Made by a program: the position numbers and the translations under genes. Below are positions 31,521-38,347 of a stretch of 38,347 nt of DNA, one piece after another. Position 1 is the first letter of the stretch. The number at the start of each line of letters is the position of its first letter. The stretch comes from Victivallis vadensis (lineage in GTDB: Bacteria > Verrucomicrobiota > Lentisphaeria > Victivallales > GWF2-50-93), in the NCBI GenBank assembly GCA_945883805.1, contig CAMCYE010000020.1, positions 1-38,347 on the forward strand, in the 5' to 3' direction. A model generated the notes under the pieces. That model had not been told where the DNA came from and made no database searches. It saw nothing but the letters and a program-made list of their open reading frames with translations.

Positions 31521-31548
31521 ATTATAATTCAAAAAGGCGTTTAGTAAA
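31521..31548 (-). promoter_or_regulatory. sigma70-like promoter, probably the original tRNA-Thr promoter
   Basis: On the minus strand TTTACT (31543-31548), 16 bases, then TATAAT (31521-31526). It points into the remnant tRNA-Thr 5' part and onward into the integrase gene. Confidence 0.5.
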
Positions 31549-31598
31549 GGGGATGAATTCAAAATCAGTGTTATGAACTGGAGACGGGAATGTATATG

Positions 31599-32264
31599 TT
31601 ACTCTCTTATTGCGCTTATCGCGTTAAGAGCGTCTTCAACAGTTTTGCGCCATTTCTCTAGTTCCTCATCAGAAAGATCGCCGGGGATTTTAATAGTATC
31701 TCCAAGTACGAGGGACACCTTCGCCCAAGGTTTGGGAATCTGAAACCTGTCCCAACTCCTTAATTCCCAATATGATGAGTAATTGATTGAAACCGGAAGT
31801 ACCGGGTATCCGGTTTTGCTTGCAAGGACTATCGGCCCCCTGCTCATTTTATAGCGCGGTCCGCGCGGCCCGTCGGGTGTTATACTGATATTGCATCCGT
31901 CCTTCAGAAACTTCAAGGCATCGTTAAAAGCGACGAATCCTTTCTTTGAACTCGAACCCCTTACGCTTTGAATGCCGAAAAGCCTGCAGATGTCGGTTAC
32001 ATACTGTCCGTCGCGGGATGCGCTCACCATTGCCACGGTCTTTTTCCGGATCGGCCGTGTAAACATGACAGGGAAGAAAAGAAGCCTGTTGTGCCAGGTC
32101 ACGGTAATGTACGGGAACTTGTCCGGGTCAATGCATTTATCTGGGTCGATGAGCTCGGTGCGCATACATATTTTAGAAAGTTTTATAAAAGAAACCGGCA
32201 GGAAAAACAGGAAATTTGGGAGCTTTCTTATTTTTCTGAATTTTTTCTTGAGACGATTTAACAT
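31599..32264 (-). CDS. DUF374 lysophospholipid-acyltransferase-like protein
   Basis: 221 residues. TWHNRLLFFPVMF (about 56-68) provides the His of the acyltransferase HX4D-like site, and ITPDGPRGPRYKMSRG (about 127-142) is the DUF374 hallmark. The family is related to lipid A and glycerophospholipid acyltransferases and probably acylates a lipid at the inner membrane. The N-terminal 30 residues are basic and hydrophobic, suggesting peripheral membrane contact. It starts at ATG 32264 and is divergent from nadA (61 bases apart). The exact substrate is unknown. Confidence 0.87.
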   Translation of the reverse strand: MLNRLKKKFRKIRKLPNFLFFLPVSFIKLSKICMRTELIDPDKCIDPDKFPYITVTWHNRLLFFPVMFTRPIRKKTVAMVSASRDGQYVTDICRLFGIQSVRGSSSKKGFVAFNDALKFLKDGCNISITPDGPRGPRYKMSRGPIVLASKTGYPVLPVSINYSSYWELRSWDRFQIPKPWAKVSLVLGDTIKIPGDLSDEELEKWRKTVEDALNAISAIRE

Positions 32265-32276
32265 TGAATTTTACCG

Positions 32277-32305
32277 TTGAAAATACTATACTTTGTAAAA
32301 ATAAT
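32277..32305 (+). promoter_or_regulatory. sigma70-like promoter of nadA
   Basis: TTGAAA (32277-32282), 17 bases, AATAAT (32300-32305). It implies a leader of about 14 bases before the nadA ATG. Confidence 0.55.
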
Positions 32306-32325
32306 CCTAACACAAAGACAAATAA

Positions 32326-33252
32326 ATGAATTTTCTGACTGAAAAAGAAATAATAGACCGTATAAACGAGCTGCGCAAGCAGAAGAACGCGATTATAATC
32401 ACTCATAACTACCAGCTCGGGGAAGTCCAGGATATTGCCGATTTCACCGGCGATTCCCTCGAACTGAGCATGAAGGCGGCGGATACCGAAGCCGACCTGA
32501 TCGTCTTCTGCGGAGTAAAATTCATGGCTGAGACCGCTGCAATCCTTTCTCCGGAAAAGACCGTCCTTCTTCCAGTGATGGAGTCGGGATGCCCAATGGC
32601 AGACATGGCCGATGCCGAAGATCTTATTAAGATGAAGAAAGATCATCCCGACGCGCTTGTGGTCACTTATGTGAACAGCTCGGCCGAGGTCAAGGCGCTG
32701 ACAGATGTCTGCGTGACTTCCGCTAACGCTCTTAAAATAGTTTCCTCCCTTCCCGCAGGAAGGGAGATCATCTTTGTCCCTGACAGGAATCTGGGTGCGT
32801 ACGTTCAGAGAAAGACAGGAAGGAAGATGATTTTGTGGCCGGGATTCTGCCCGACTCATATGCGGATAACCCCTCAGAGCATTTTGCAGAAGAAACAGGA
32901 ATATCCGGACGCAAAAGTCATGATTCATCCGGAATCAAGGTTGGATGTGATAGACCTTGCCGATGAAGTGCTTAGCACTGGCGGGATGTGCAAGTTTGCG
33001 AAACAGACCGATGCGAAGAAAATAATAGTGGCGACCGAGCTTGGGCTCATATACAGATTAAAGAAGGAAAATCCGGACAAGATCTTCATTCCCGTTACGG
33101 AGCAGGCGGTATGTCCTAACATGAAAATGCACAGGATTGACAATGTACTTGAGGCGATGGAGAAGATGAGATACAGGATTTCCGTTCCGGAGAAAATCCG
33201 TATTCCGGCAGAGAAGGCCATCCGTAAAATGCTGGTGTCGTGTCAATCGTAA
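32326..33252 (+). CDS. nadA: quinolinate synthase
   Basis: 308 residues. Cys89 (ESGCPMAD), Cys175 (WPGFCPTH) and Cys263 (EQAVCPNMK) are the three ligands of the [4Fe-4S] cluster. ITHNYQLGEVQDIADFTGDSLELS near the start and MIHPES (199-204) are substrate-site motifs. It condenses iminoaspartate with dihydroxyacetone phosphate to quinolinate in NAD synthesis, in the cytoplasm. The length is that of the compact NadA type. nadB and nadC are not in the window. The ribosome site is weak. Confidence 0.96.
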   Translation: MNFLTEKEIIDRINELRKQKNAIIITHNYQLGEVQDIADFTGDSLELSMKAADTEADLIVFCGVKFMAETAAILSPEKTVLLPVMESGCPMADMADAEDLIKMKKDHPDALVVTYVNSSAEVKALTDVCVTSANALKIVSSLPAGREIIFVPDRNLGAYVQRKTGRKMILWPGFCPTHMRITPQSILQKKQEYPDAKVMIHPESRLDVIDLADEVLSTGGMCKFAKQTDAKKIIVATELGLIYRLKKENPDKIFIPVTEQAVCPNMKMHRIDNVLEAMEKMRYRISVPEKIRIPAEKAIRKMLVSCQS

Positions 33253-33941
33253 AGTGTCAGGTAAAGACAGGTTAAATTTTGAGAGTTAGTTTGTCAGGAG
33301 CGATTAAGGGGCGATATGAATATCGTCCGAAGGAGCACCGGAAAAATAAACTCAAAAAAATGGCTCTTTCTCAGATCGAGAGGGTAACTCGATTAGAAAG
33401 ACTGAATATCCAATATCCAACACGGAACACCCAATAACCAAGTATCGCTTCTTATTTCTTTTTCGCAGTGTTTATGCTTTTAAACAATATCGAGCTTAAC
33501 TCGTTGGTTTTTTCAAGATATAATTAATTTTCTACGACTGTTTAATGAGTTCATCTTTTCTTCCCTTCATCGGTCGGATATTCCGTGTTGGATATTCAAA
33601 TTGATTTCTTTGAATGTTTGGAATATAATCTTACCTATCTTGGATGGGCATGCACTATTACACTCATTTTAAGAAAGAACCAAAAAAATAGATGATTTAC
33701 CTCGCGCCTCTTGACATCCGAATTATTTTTTGATATAATGCAGTCAGACAAGAGAGAGTCAAGTTCATTGAAACTATTATGAATGCGGAGACTGATTCCG
33801 GCCGTTAACATATTTAAAACTCACAACCTTGAGTTGTTCCGTCGGATCTACAGTCTTTGCTTTACATATCGCCGGCCGGCGTCATCGTCGTCCGGCGCTT
33901 TTTCTTGTATTTCCTTGAACTTCGAATATTCAACGGTTCCC
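33253..33941. other. repeat-rich noncoding region
   Basis: About 690 bases without a supported gene. CGATAT-GA-ATATCG (33312-33325) is a palindrome within GGGCGATAT...ATATCGTCC. AATATCCAACACGGAA at 33412-33427 recurs inverted at 33581-33596, enclosing about 185 bases like terminal inverted repeats. Further on, CGCCGG ... CCGGCG followed by CTTTTTC (about 33870-33905) resembles a plus-strand terminator. The rest is AT-rich. Confidence 0.5.
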
Positions 33942-34943
33942 TTATTTCCTATCCCAGGGCAGTTTCCATTTGCCTTCTTCGAATAGTCCGTTCAGGGCGA
34001 CGCAGATTCCCGAGTATTCGCCGATTTCATTCCCAAGGGCGGTAGGCTGTATTTTCATGGCATTTATCATTTCCTTCCAGCAGAATTGGGGGAGATGCTT
34101 GTTTATGGGATTCACCAGTAATTCTTTTGCGTGATTTGCGATTGTCCCGAGCACGATCATTTCGGGATTGAAAGTATTTCCAAGAATTCCTATGGCCTGG
34201 GCATTTCTCATGCATATCTCATCCCAGAGGTCCAAGGCATATCCGTTTTTATCTTTAACAGCTTCGATCAGGGCGGGATAGCCGAGATTTTCAATTTTCC
34301 CGTCAACGTATTTGGTTATGGGGTGGTCCGGCTGATCGGCAATTTCCCTCTGCATCCTCTGTGATACCGCTTTCCCTCCGCAGAACGCCTCGTAACAGCC
34401 TCTGAGCCCGCAGTTGCAGACCGGCCCCTTCGGATCAAGAACCATGTGTCCGATCTCTCCCGCCGTGAAGCTTGCGCCTTGCACCAGATGGCCGTTTACA
34501 ATTATTCCGCCGCCTATTCCAGTGCTCATGGTGAGATAGATGAGATGCCTGCATCCTTTTCCGGCTCCGAAAAACCACTCTGCTAGAACCCCGGCATTAG
34601 CGTCATTGTCGAAATAGGCTTTGACCCCCATTTTACCCGACAGATAATCCTTGACCGGAACATCGACCCATTTTTTCATGTTGCATGGAGAGATTGTTCC
34701 TTTCGGAATGTCCATGGGGCCGGGTGCGCCGATCCCTATGGCGGAGAGATCGGAACTTTTAAATCCATTCGCTTTTAGCATTTTATTGCCGACAACAATC
34801 ATTTCCTCTAGCATGTCAGCAGGTGCGCGATTTTCACTTCTTACCCGTTCCGAGGATATTATTTCGCCGTCACCGGTCCCTAGGGCCGCCGCTATTTTTG
34901 TTCCCCCGATGTCAAAGCCGAGGGCCAGAATATCTTTCTTCAT
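33942..34943 (-). CDS. ROK-family sugar kinase
   Basis: 333 residues. DIGGTK (11-16) is the phosphate-binding loop, IGAPGPMD and NDANAGVLAEWFFGAG provide the catalytic Asp and sugar contacts, GEIGHM is conserved, and CNCGLRGCYEAFCGG is the ROK zinc motif. No helix-turn-helix precedes it, so it is probably a kinase (glucokinase or another hexose kinase) and not a repressor. ATG 34943 follows AAGGGG by 11 bases; the frame continues upstream to 35033 without support. It is divergent from the tolQ-like operon, 129 bases apart. Confidence 0.92.
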   Translation of the reverse strand: MKKDILALGFDIGGTKIAAALGTGDGEIISSERVRSENRAPADMLEEMIVVGNKMLKANGFKSSDLSAIGIGAPGPMDIPKGTISPCNMKKWVDVPVKDYLSGKMGVKAYFDNDANAGVLAEWFFGAGKGCRHLIYLTMSTGIGGGIIVNGHLVQGASFTAGEIGHMVLDPKGPVCNCGLRGCYEAFCGGKAVSQRMQREIADQPDHPITKYVDGKIENLGYPALIEAVKDKNGYALDLWDEICMRNAQAIGILGNTFNPEMIVLGTIANHAKELLVNPINKHLPQFCWKEMINAMKIQPTALGNEIGEYSGICVALNGLFEEGKWKLPWDRK

Positions 34944-35072
34944 TTTGATTATTCCCCTTAAATGTTTTCGTGATATTGACTTTAATGCTGAAAAATGCAT
35001 TAATTGAGCTATTTTAAGCCGCAACAATAACATTATTTGCCGTTCTAATCAAACTAACAGGAGGAAGTATAT

Positions 35073-35810
35073 ATGCCGCCGACAGATGTTGTGACCGTGA
35101 CGATGAATTCGGGTTCTGGAATTTATTATGCCTGGGTGCATTGCGATACGGTTGGAAAGCTTGTTGTCCTCCTTCTTTTTCTGGGTTCGATAATAACATG
35201 GACCATCATGATTGAAAAGGGCATTTCACTTTACCGCGCCAAAAAAGCGACCATGCTTTTCATATACCTTTTCAGGGAGAAGCAATATCCGCTGGCACTC
35301 ATGAAAAAATCAGAGCAGATTAAAAGCCCCGTATCGAAGGTTTATCAGAACGGAGCCCAGGAACTCCTCACTTTCTACGAACTGCCTCCGGAATTCGCCG
35401 AATTATACGGATCATCAAAACACCCGCACCAGAAACTGACAACTGCGCAGATTGAAACCGTAAGAAGCAGTCTTGAACGCGGTGTGACCGACCAGGTCCT
35501 CCTCCTTGAGGACAAGCTTGGCGTTCTCGCTACAGCTGTCAGCGCCAGCCCGTTTTTCGGTCTTTTCGGAACAGTGTGGGGGATCACCATGGCATTTGCC
35601 GCACTAGCCGTACAGGGAAGGGCCGACATGTCAGCTCTCGCCCCGGGTGTCAGTGGCGCACTGATTACCACGATAGTCGGACTCCTTGTCGCGATTCCTT
35701 CCCTTATCGGATACAACCTCATTACAGTCACCATACGCAGGATAACGGTCAGCATGGATAACTTTGTAGAGGAATTCATGGCCAAAGTGAAACTGGAACA
35801 GTACGAATAA
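35073..35810 (+). CDS. TolQ/ExbB/MotA proton-channel family protein
   Basis: 245 residues with three transmembrane segments: about 28-48 (KLVVLLLFLGSIITWTIMIEKG), about 160-180 (SASPFFGLFGTVWGITMAF) and about 195-215 (ALITTIVGLLVAIPSLIGYNL). The FFGLFGTVWGI and SGALITTIVGLLVAIPSL motifs are those of TolQ/ExbB. With TolR/ExbD it forms the inner-membrane motor powered by proton flow. AGGAGG lies 7 bases before the ATG. It is first of three genes; 14 bases separate it from the next. The Tol or Ton assignment depends on missing genes (tolB, pal). Confidence 0.93.
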   Translation: MPPTDVVTVTMNSGSGIYYAWVHCDTVGKLVVLLLFLGSIITWTIMIEKGISLYRAKKATMLFIYLFREKQYPLALMKKSEQIKSPVSKVYQNGAQELLTFYELPPEFAELYGSSKHPHQKLTTAQIETVRSSLERGVTDQVLLLEDKLGVLATAVSASPFFGLFGTVWGITMAFAALAVQGRADMSALAPGVSGALITTIVGLLVAIPSLIGYNLITVTIRRITVSMDNFVEEFMAKVKLEQYE

Positions 35811-35824
35811 AGAGGATTTTAAGA

Positions 35825-36232
35825 ATGCCAAAACCGGGCAAAAGATCACAGCTTGAAATGGTCAATCAGATCAACATGACCCCCATGGTGGATCTGGTTC
35901 TCGTTCTCCTTATTATTTTCATGATCACAGCTCCGCTGATTGAATACAGCGTTGATGTATCGCCCCCGAAGATGAATGCCGACAAACTTCCTGAGGACAA
36001 CACGAAGGTGATCAGCCTCAGTAAAAAGGGAGTCATTGTTTTTAACAAGGAGAATGTCACGCCGAAAATCCTCACCGAGAAGCTAGATACCATGAGAAAA
36101 CTCAACCCGAAGCTTACCGTCCTGATCAGGGCTGACGGAAGTCGCCAGTACAATGAAGTTATGGAAATAATGAAAGCCGTCAGAGGCGCCGGCATATTAA
36201 CCGTGGCTCTGGTGACAGAGACGGAGAAATAA
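35825..36232 (+). CDS. TolR/ExbD family protein
   Basis: 135 residues. A short cytoplasmic start is followed by NQINMTPMVDLVLVLLIIFMITAPLI (about 16-41), in which Asp25 in the membrane helix is the proton-carrying residue. The periplasmic domain follows (KVISLSKKGVIVFNKENVTP ... VLIRADGSRQYNEVMEIMKAVRGAGI). It pairs with the upstream TolQ-like channel. The stop TAA is directly followed by the GTG start of the next gene. Confidence 0.94.
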   Translation: MPKPGKRSQLEMVNQINMTPMVDLVLVLLIIFMITAPLIEYSVDVSPPKMNADKLPEDNTKVISLSKKGVIVFNKENVTPKILTEKLDTMRKLNPKLTVLIRADGSRQYNEVMEIMKAVRGAGILTVALVTETEK

Positions 36233-37204
36233 GTGGATGAAAGGATATACAATTTAAACGAGGGTTATGAGAATTCAGCGGAAAAACTGCTTGAAAAATC
36301 CCGCTGGCGAAAAGTATTTCTCACCGTCAGTATTGCTCACCTTGTTTTTATTATAGGCCCTTTTGCCTGGATTGGACTATGGGAAAAATTATATGACAAA
36401 AAACCTGTTCCGATGCAGATCAGCCTAGTCAACCTGATTCCTGCCGGAAAAATCACGGATGAGCCTCCTGGTGCTCCTGACATCCCAAAAGAGAATGTTA
36501 AGGAAAGCAAAAAAGAAGATAAGAAGGAAGCCCCGGTCGAAGAAGAGCCCGCAGCCGAGACGCCACCTGTAAAAATCGATAAGAAGGCCCCGGTTGAAAA
36601 ACCGATTGAAAAGCCAGTTGAAAAAGAAACTGTAAAAGTCCCATCGGAAAAACCGGTGCCCGTAATAAAAACCACGGAAAAGAAGGTTGAACCCACAAAA
36701 ACACCGGAACCAAAAAAAGGCAAGGAAATAAAAATATCGGACAAAGTTGTCAAAGGGAAGAACCCGACCCCTGCCGCCCCAAAAATAAATTCCAGTGACC
36801 TTGCCTCCAAGCTTAAAAAATCCCTGAACCAGTTGAAAATTAAAGATACCGGCAATGGAGGCGGGAGTGGAGCCGGAGGTCCAGGCGCTCCAGGAGGAAT
36901 AGGATCCCCGAACGGCACAGGCACGGTGCCTGCAGGATATTATGAAACCGTTTCAATGTATCTTTACGACCTGTGGAAACAGCCCGGCAAAGCAGAGCTG
37001 AAAGGAATGAAACCGACAGTTACAGTTCATGTTTCAATTGATGCTTCCGGCAACATTAAATCCGCTAAAATTGTCAGTAAAAGCAATAATCTGCCAATGG
37101 ATTCTTCCGTAGAAGAACTTCTCTCCAAACTTAGGAAGCTTCCTCCTCCACCGCAGGGCGCTTTGGAACTGGATGTATCCCTGGAAATCGACGACAGTCC
37201 GTAA
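36233..37204 (+). CDS. TolA/TonB-like energy-transducing protein
   Basis: 323 residues. A single N-terminal membrane helix (about 26-47) is followed by a long Pro/Lys/Glu linker (about 70-180, with PVEKPIEKPVEKE-type repeats) and a Gly-rich hinge (GGGSGAGGPGAPGGIG). The C-terminal domain (GYYETVSMYLYDLWKQPGKAELKG ... VHVSIDASGNIKSAKIVSKSNN ... LRKLPPPP) is of the TolA/TonB type. It spans the periplasm and passes motor force to outer-membrane partners. It starts at GTG 36233; the ATG at 36237 is out of frame. The DLWKQP pattern leans to TolA. Confidence 0.88.
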   Translation: MDERIYNLNEGYENSAEKLLEKSRWRKVFLTVSIAHLVFIIGPFAWIGLWEKLYDKKPVPMQISLVNLIPAGKITDEPPGAPDIPKENVKESKKEDKKEAPVEEEPAAETPPVKIDKKAPVEKPIEKPVEKETVKVPSEKPVPVIKTTEKKVEPTKTPEPKKGKEIKISDKVVKGKNPTPAAPKINSSDLASKLKKSLNQLKIKDTGNGGGSGAGGPGAPGGIGSPNGTGTVPAGYYETVSMYLYDLWKQPGKAELKGMKPTVTVHVSIDASGNIKSAKIVSKSNNLPMDSSVEELLSKLRKLPPPPQGALELDVSLEIDDSP

Positions 37205-37268
37205 ATAGCAAATTTTTTCAATATGCCTCCCGGATTATTGAATTAATGAAAAAAGGAAATAATTATGA

Positions 37269-37466
37269 GAAATTATTAATGCCTACAAGGTATGGCACAA
37301 TAAGAAAAATCGCGGGTATTTTGAACCCATTTATAAGAAATTTTGCACCCAACTCACCCGGAAAATAGGCAAGGGTATTCTCGATGACGAATTCAGTATG
37401 AGTCAAATGGCGAATCCCTTTGATGGCTTTGAAATCTTAGGCTATCATAATTACTTTATTTTATGA
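37269..37466 (+). pseudogene. start-less coding remnant
   Basis: An open stretch of 65 codons with a protein-like composition (NAYKVWHNKKNRGYFEPIY ... ILDDEFSMSQMANPFDGFEILGYHNYFIL, then TGA) has no ATG, GTG or TTG near its beginning and a stop codon just before it. It looks like the 3' end of a gene whose 5' part was lost. I do not recognise a family. It lies between the TolA-like and methyltransferase genes. Confidence 0.35.
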
Positions 37467-37537
37467 CGGCCTTAAAGCTTTGAATAGGTGGAAATCTTTG
37501 GAAACTAGGGAGACAAAATCCCTGTCAGTTTTCTAAC

Positions 37538-38347
37538 TCAATCCTTCTCCCACTTTGCGTAGATTGACATGGGAAGAGCTTTGTCGGAGGATTTTTGTTT
37601 CAGGGCGAGTTCGCCGAAGCTGACTTTACCGCCGTGGGCCTTCATGGCATCTTTTATGATGTTGCCGAGCATGATTGACGAGGCTTCAAGATTGTACATC
37701 GTGAGGATTATGAAAAGGGGATTATCTGTGAGAACCTGCCTGCACATGTCAAGCAGTTCAGGGAGTGAAGTTTCAGCTTTCCACAATTCTCCGGAAGGAC
37801 CGCGTCCGAATGACGGAGGATCCATTATTATCGCGTCGTATCGGCTGTTTCTGCGGATTTCGCGGTTTACAAATTTAACGGCGTCATCAAGGATCCACCG
37901 GATCGGCGCATTGTTCAACTGTGAGAATTCCTGGTTAGCCTTCGCCCAGGAAACAGAAGGTTTGGATGCGTCAACATGGGTGACTGCAAAACCCGAGGCG
38001 GCCGCTACAAGGCTGGCGGCGCCGGTATAACCGAAAAGGTTCAGCAGCTTCAGGTCTTTCCTTTTTGATTTGATGCCATTTTCCCTTATGCAGTTCCAAT
38101 GTGGTGACTGTTCGGGAAAAACTCCGACATGCTTCGACATGTCAGTTAGCCTTGCCTGGAAAGTGAGATTGTCGAACTTCAAGAACCAGTCGCGGGGCAA
38201 ACCCCTGTCTTTCATGATCCATTGCCCTTTGTCCTCGTTCCTTGCAGAGGCCTTCGCCCATTCCGTCTGGGAAAGAGTCGGTTTCCACCAAGCCTTCGGT
38301 TCACTGCGTATGATTGTATGTTTTCCGAAACGTTCAAGCTTCATCCG
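37538..38347 (-). CDS. class I SAM-dependent rRNA methyltransferase, RlmI/RlmK-like, 5' end cut
   Basis: At least 268 residues. Motif I LNLFGYTGAAS binds SAM, DDAVKFV follows, and DPPSFGRGP is the DPPxF catalytic motif. YccW/RlmI-type enzymes methylate rRNA bases at C5. The first visible residues (MKLERFGKHTIIRSEPKAWWKP) correspond to a point several residues inside the family, which normally has a preceding LLDSG-like stretch, so the real start is probably beyond the window edge and the Met at 38344 is internal. It is convergent with the TolA-like operon. Confidence 0.87.
   Translation of the reverse strand, partial: RMKLERFGKHTIIRSEPKAWWKPTLSQTEWAKASARNEDKGQWIMKDRGLPRDWFLKFDNLTFQARLTDMSKHVGVFPEQSPHWNCIRENGIKSKRKDLKLLNLFGYTGAASLVAAASGFAVTHVDASKPSVSWAKANQEFSQLNNAPIRWILDDAVKFVNREIRRNSRYDAIIMDPPSFGRGPSGELWKAETSLPELLDMCRQVLTDNPLFIILTMYNLEASSIMLGNIIKDAMKAHGGKVSFGELALKQKSSDKALPMSIYAKWEKD

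Noticed and set aside
33783..34045. Plus-strand open frames of 62-67 codons across the ROK stop
   Set aside because: They run into the ROK gene antisense, with low-complexity Ser/Phe content and no ribosome site.

Overview
The window reads as ordinary chromosome of a Gram-negative, probably free-living bacterium with about 45% G+C, interrupted by one roughly 12 kb integrative island. The chromosome carries alpha-2-macroglobulin, a Tol/Ton-type energy-transduction operon, a single-haem cytochrome resembling those common in planctomycete-type genomes, citramalate synthase, NadA, and the rpmH-rnpA-yidD-yidC-khpB operon. This gene mix, with many small palindromic dispersed repeats, would suit the PVC group (for example Lentisphaerota/Kiritimatiellota). 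That placement is an impression from gene content, not a phylogenetic result.

Left chromosomal arm (1-19238). A giant secreted alpha-2-macroglobulin is followed by a GIY-YIG nuclease whose last codons lie inside a 94-bp dispersed structured repeat, a tRNA-Pro(CGG), and a decayed second tRNA-Pro copy carrying a palindromic insertion. The conserved L34/RNase P/YidD/YidC/KhpB operon runs on the minus strand, with an 18-bp minisatellite in khpB that encodes RDDRGG repeats. A plus-strand group follows: two small membrane proteins, an MBL-fold hydrolase and a MIF-like tautomerase. Next is a minus-strand pair of dCTP-pyrophosphatase-like MazG and Vsr, divergent from a c-type cytochrome and sharing overlapping near-consensus promoters. 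An operon cimA - small exported protein - dciA-like - nusG-like comes next, then mazG, an unknown gene with a good promoter, tRNA-Phe(GAA) and tRNA-Thr(CGT).

Island (19198-31456). A 41-bp exact duplication of the 5' part of tRNA-Thr marks both ends. A tyrosine integrase sits just inside the right end, and AGCAATCA repeats that look like integrase arm sites lie inside both ends. The island holds a regulation and replication block (integrase, a Cys-rich unknown, an XRE regulator, two excisionase/MerR-like proteins, a DUF1376-like replication protein and a DnaC-like loader) and a nuclease-rich cargo. The cargo is an Mrr-like nuclease-SF2 helicase with twelve 71-residue C-terminal repeats, a BglII-like endonuclease with a small partner, and a zinc-ribbon/HNH/WYL fusion. 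No virion, portal, terminase, conjugation or DNA-methyltransferase gene is present. I read it as a satellite-like mobile element carrying candidate anti-phage nucleases, and it is the most interesting part of the window.

Right chromosomal arm (31457-38347). A DUF374 acyltransferase is divergent from nadA. Then come about 690 bp of repeat-rich noncoding DNA, a ROK-family sugar kinase divergent from a TolQ-TolR-TolA/TonB-like operon, a start-less coding remnant, and the 3' part of an RlmI-like rRNA methyltransferase cut by the window edge. There are no rRNA genes and no CRISPR array.
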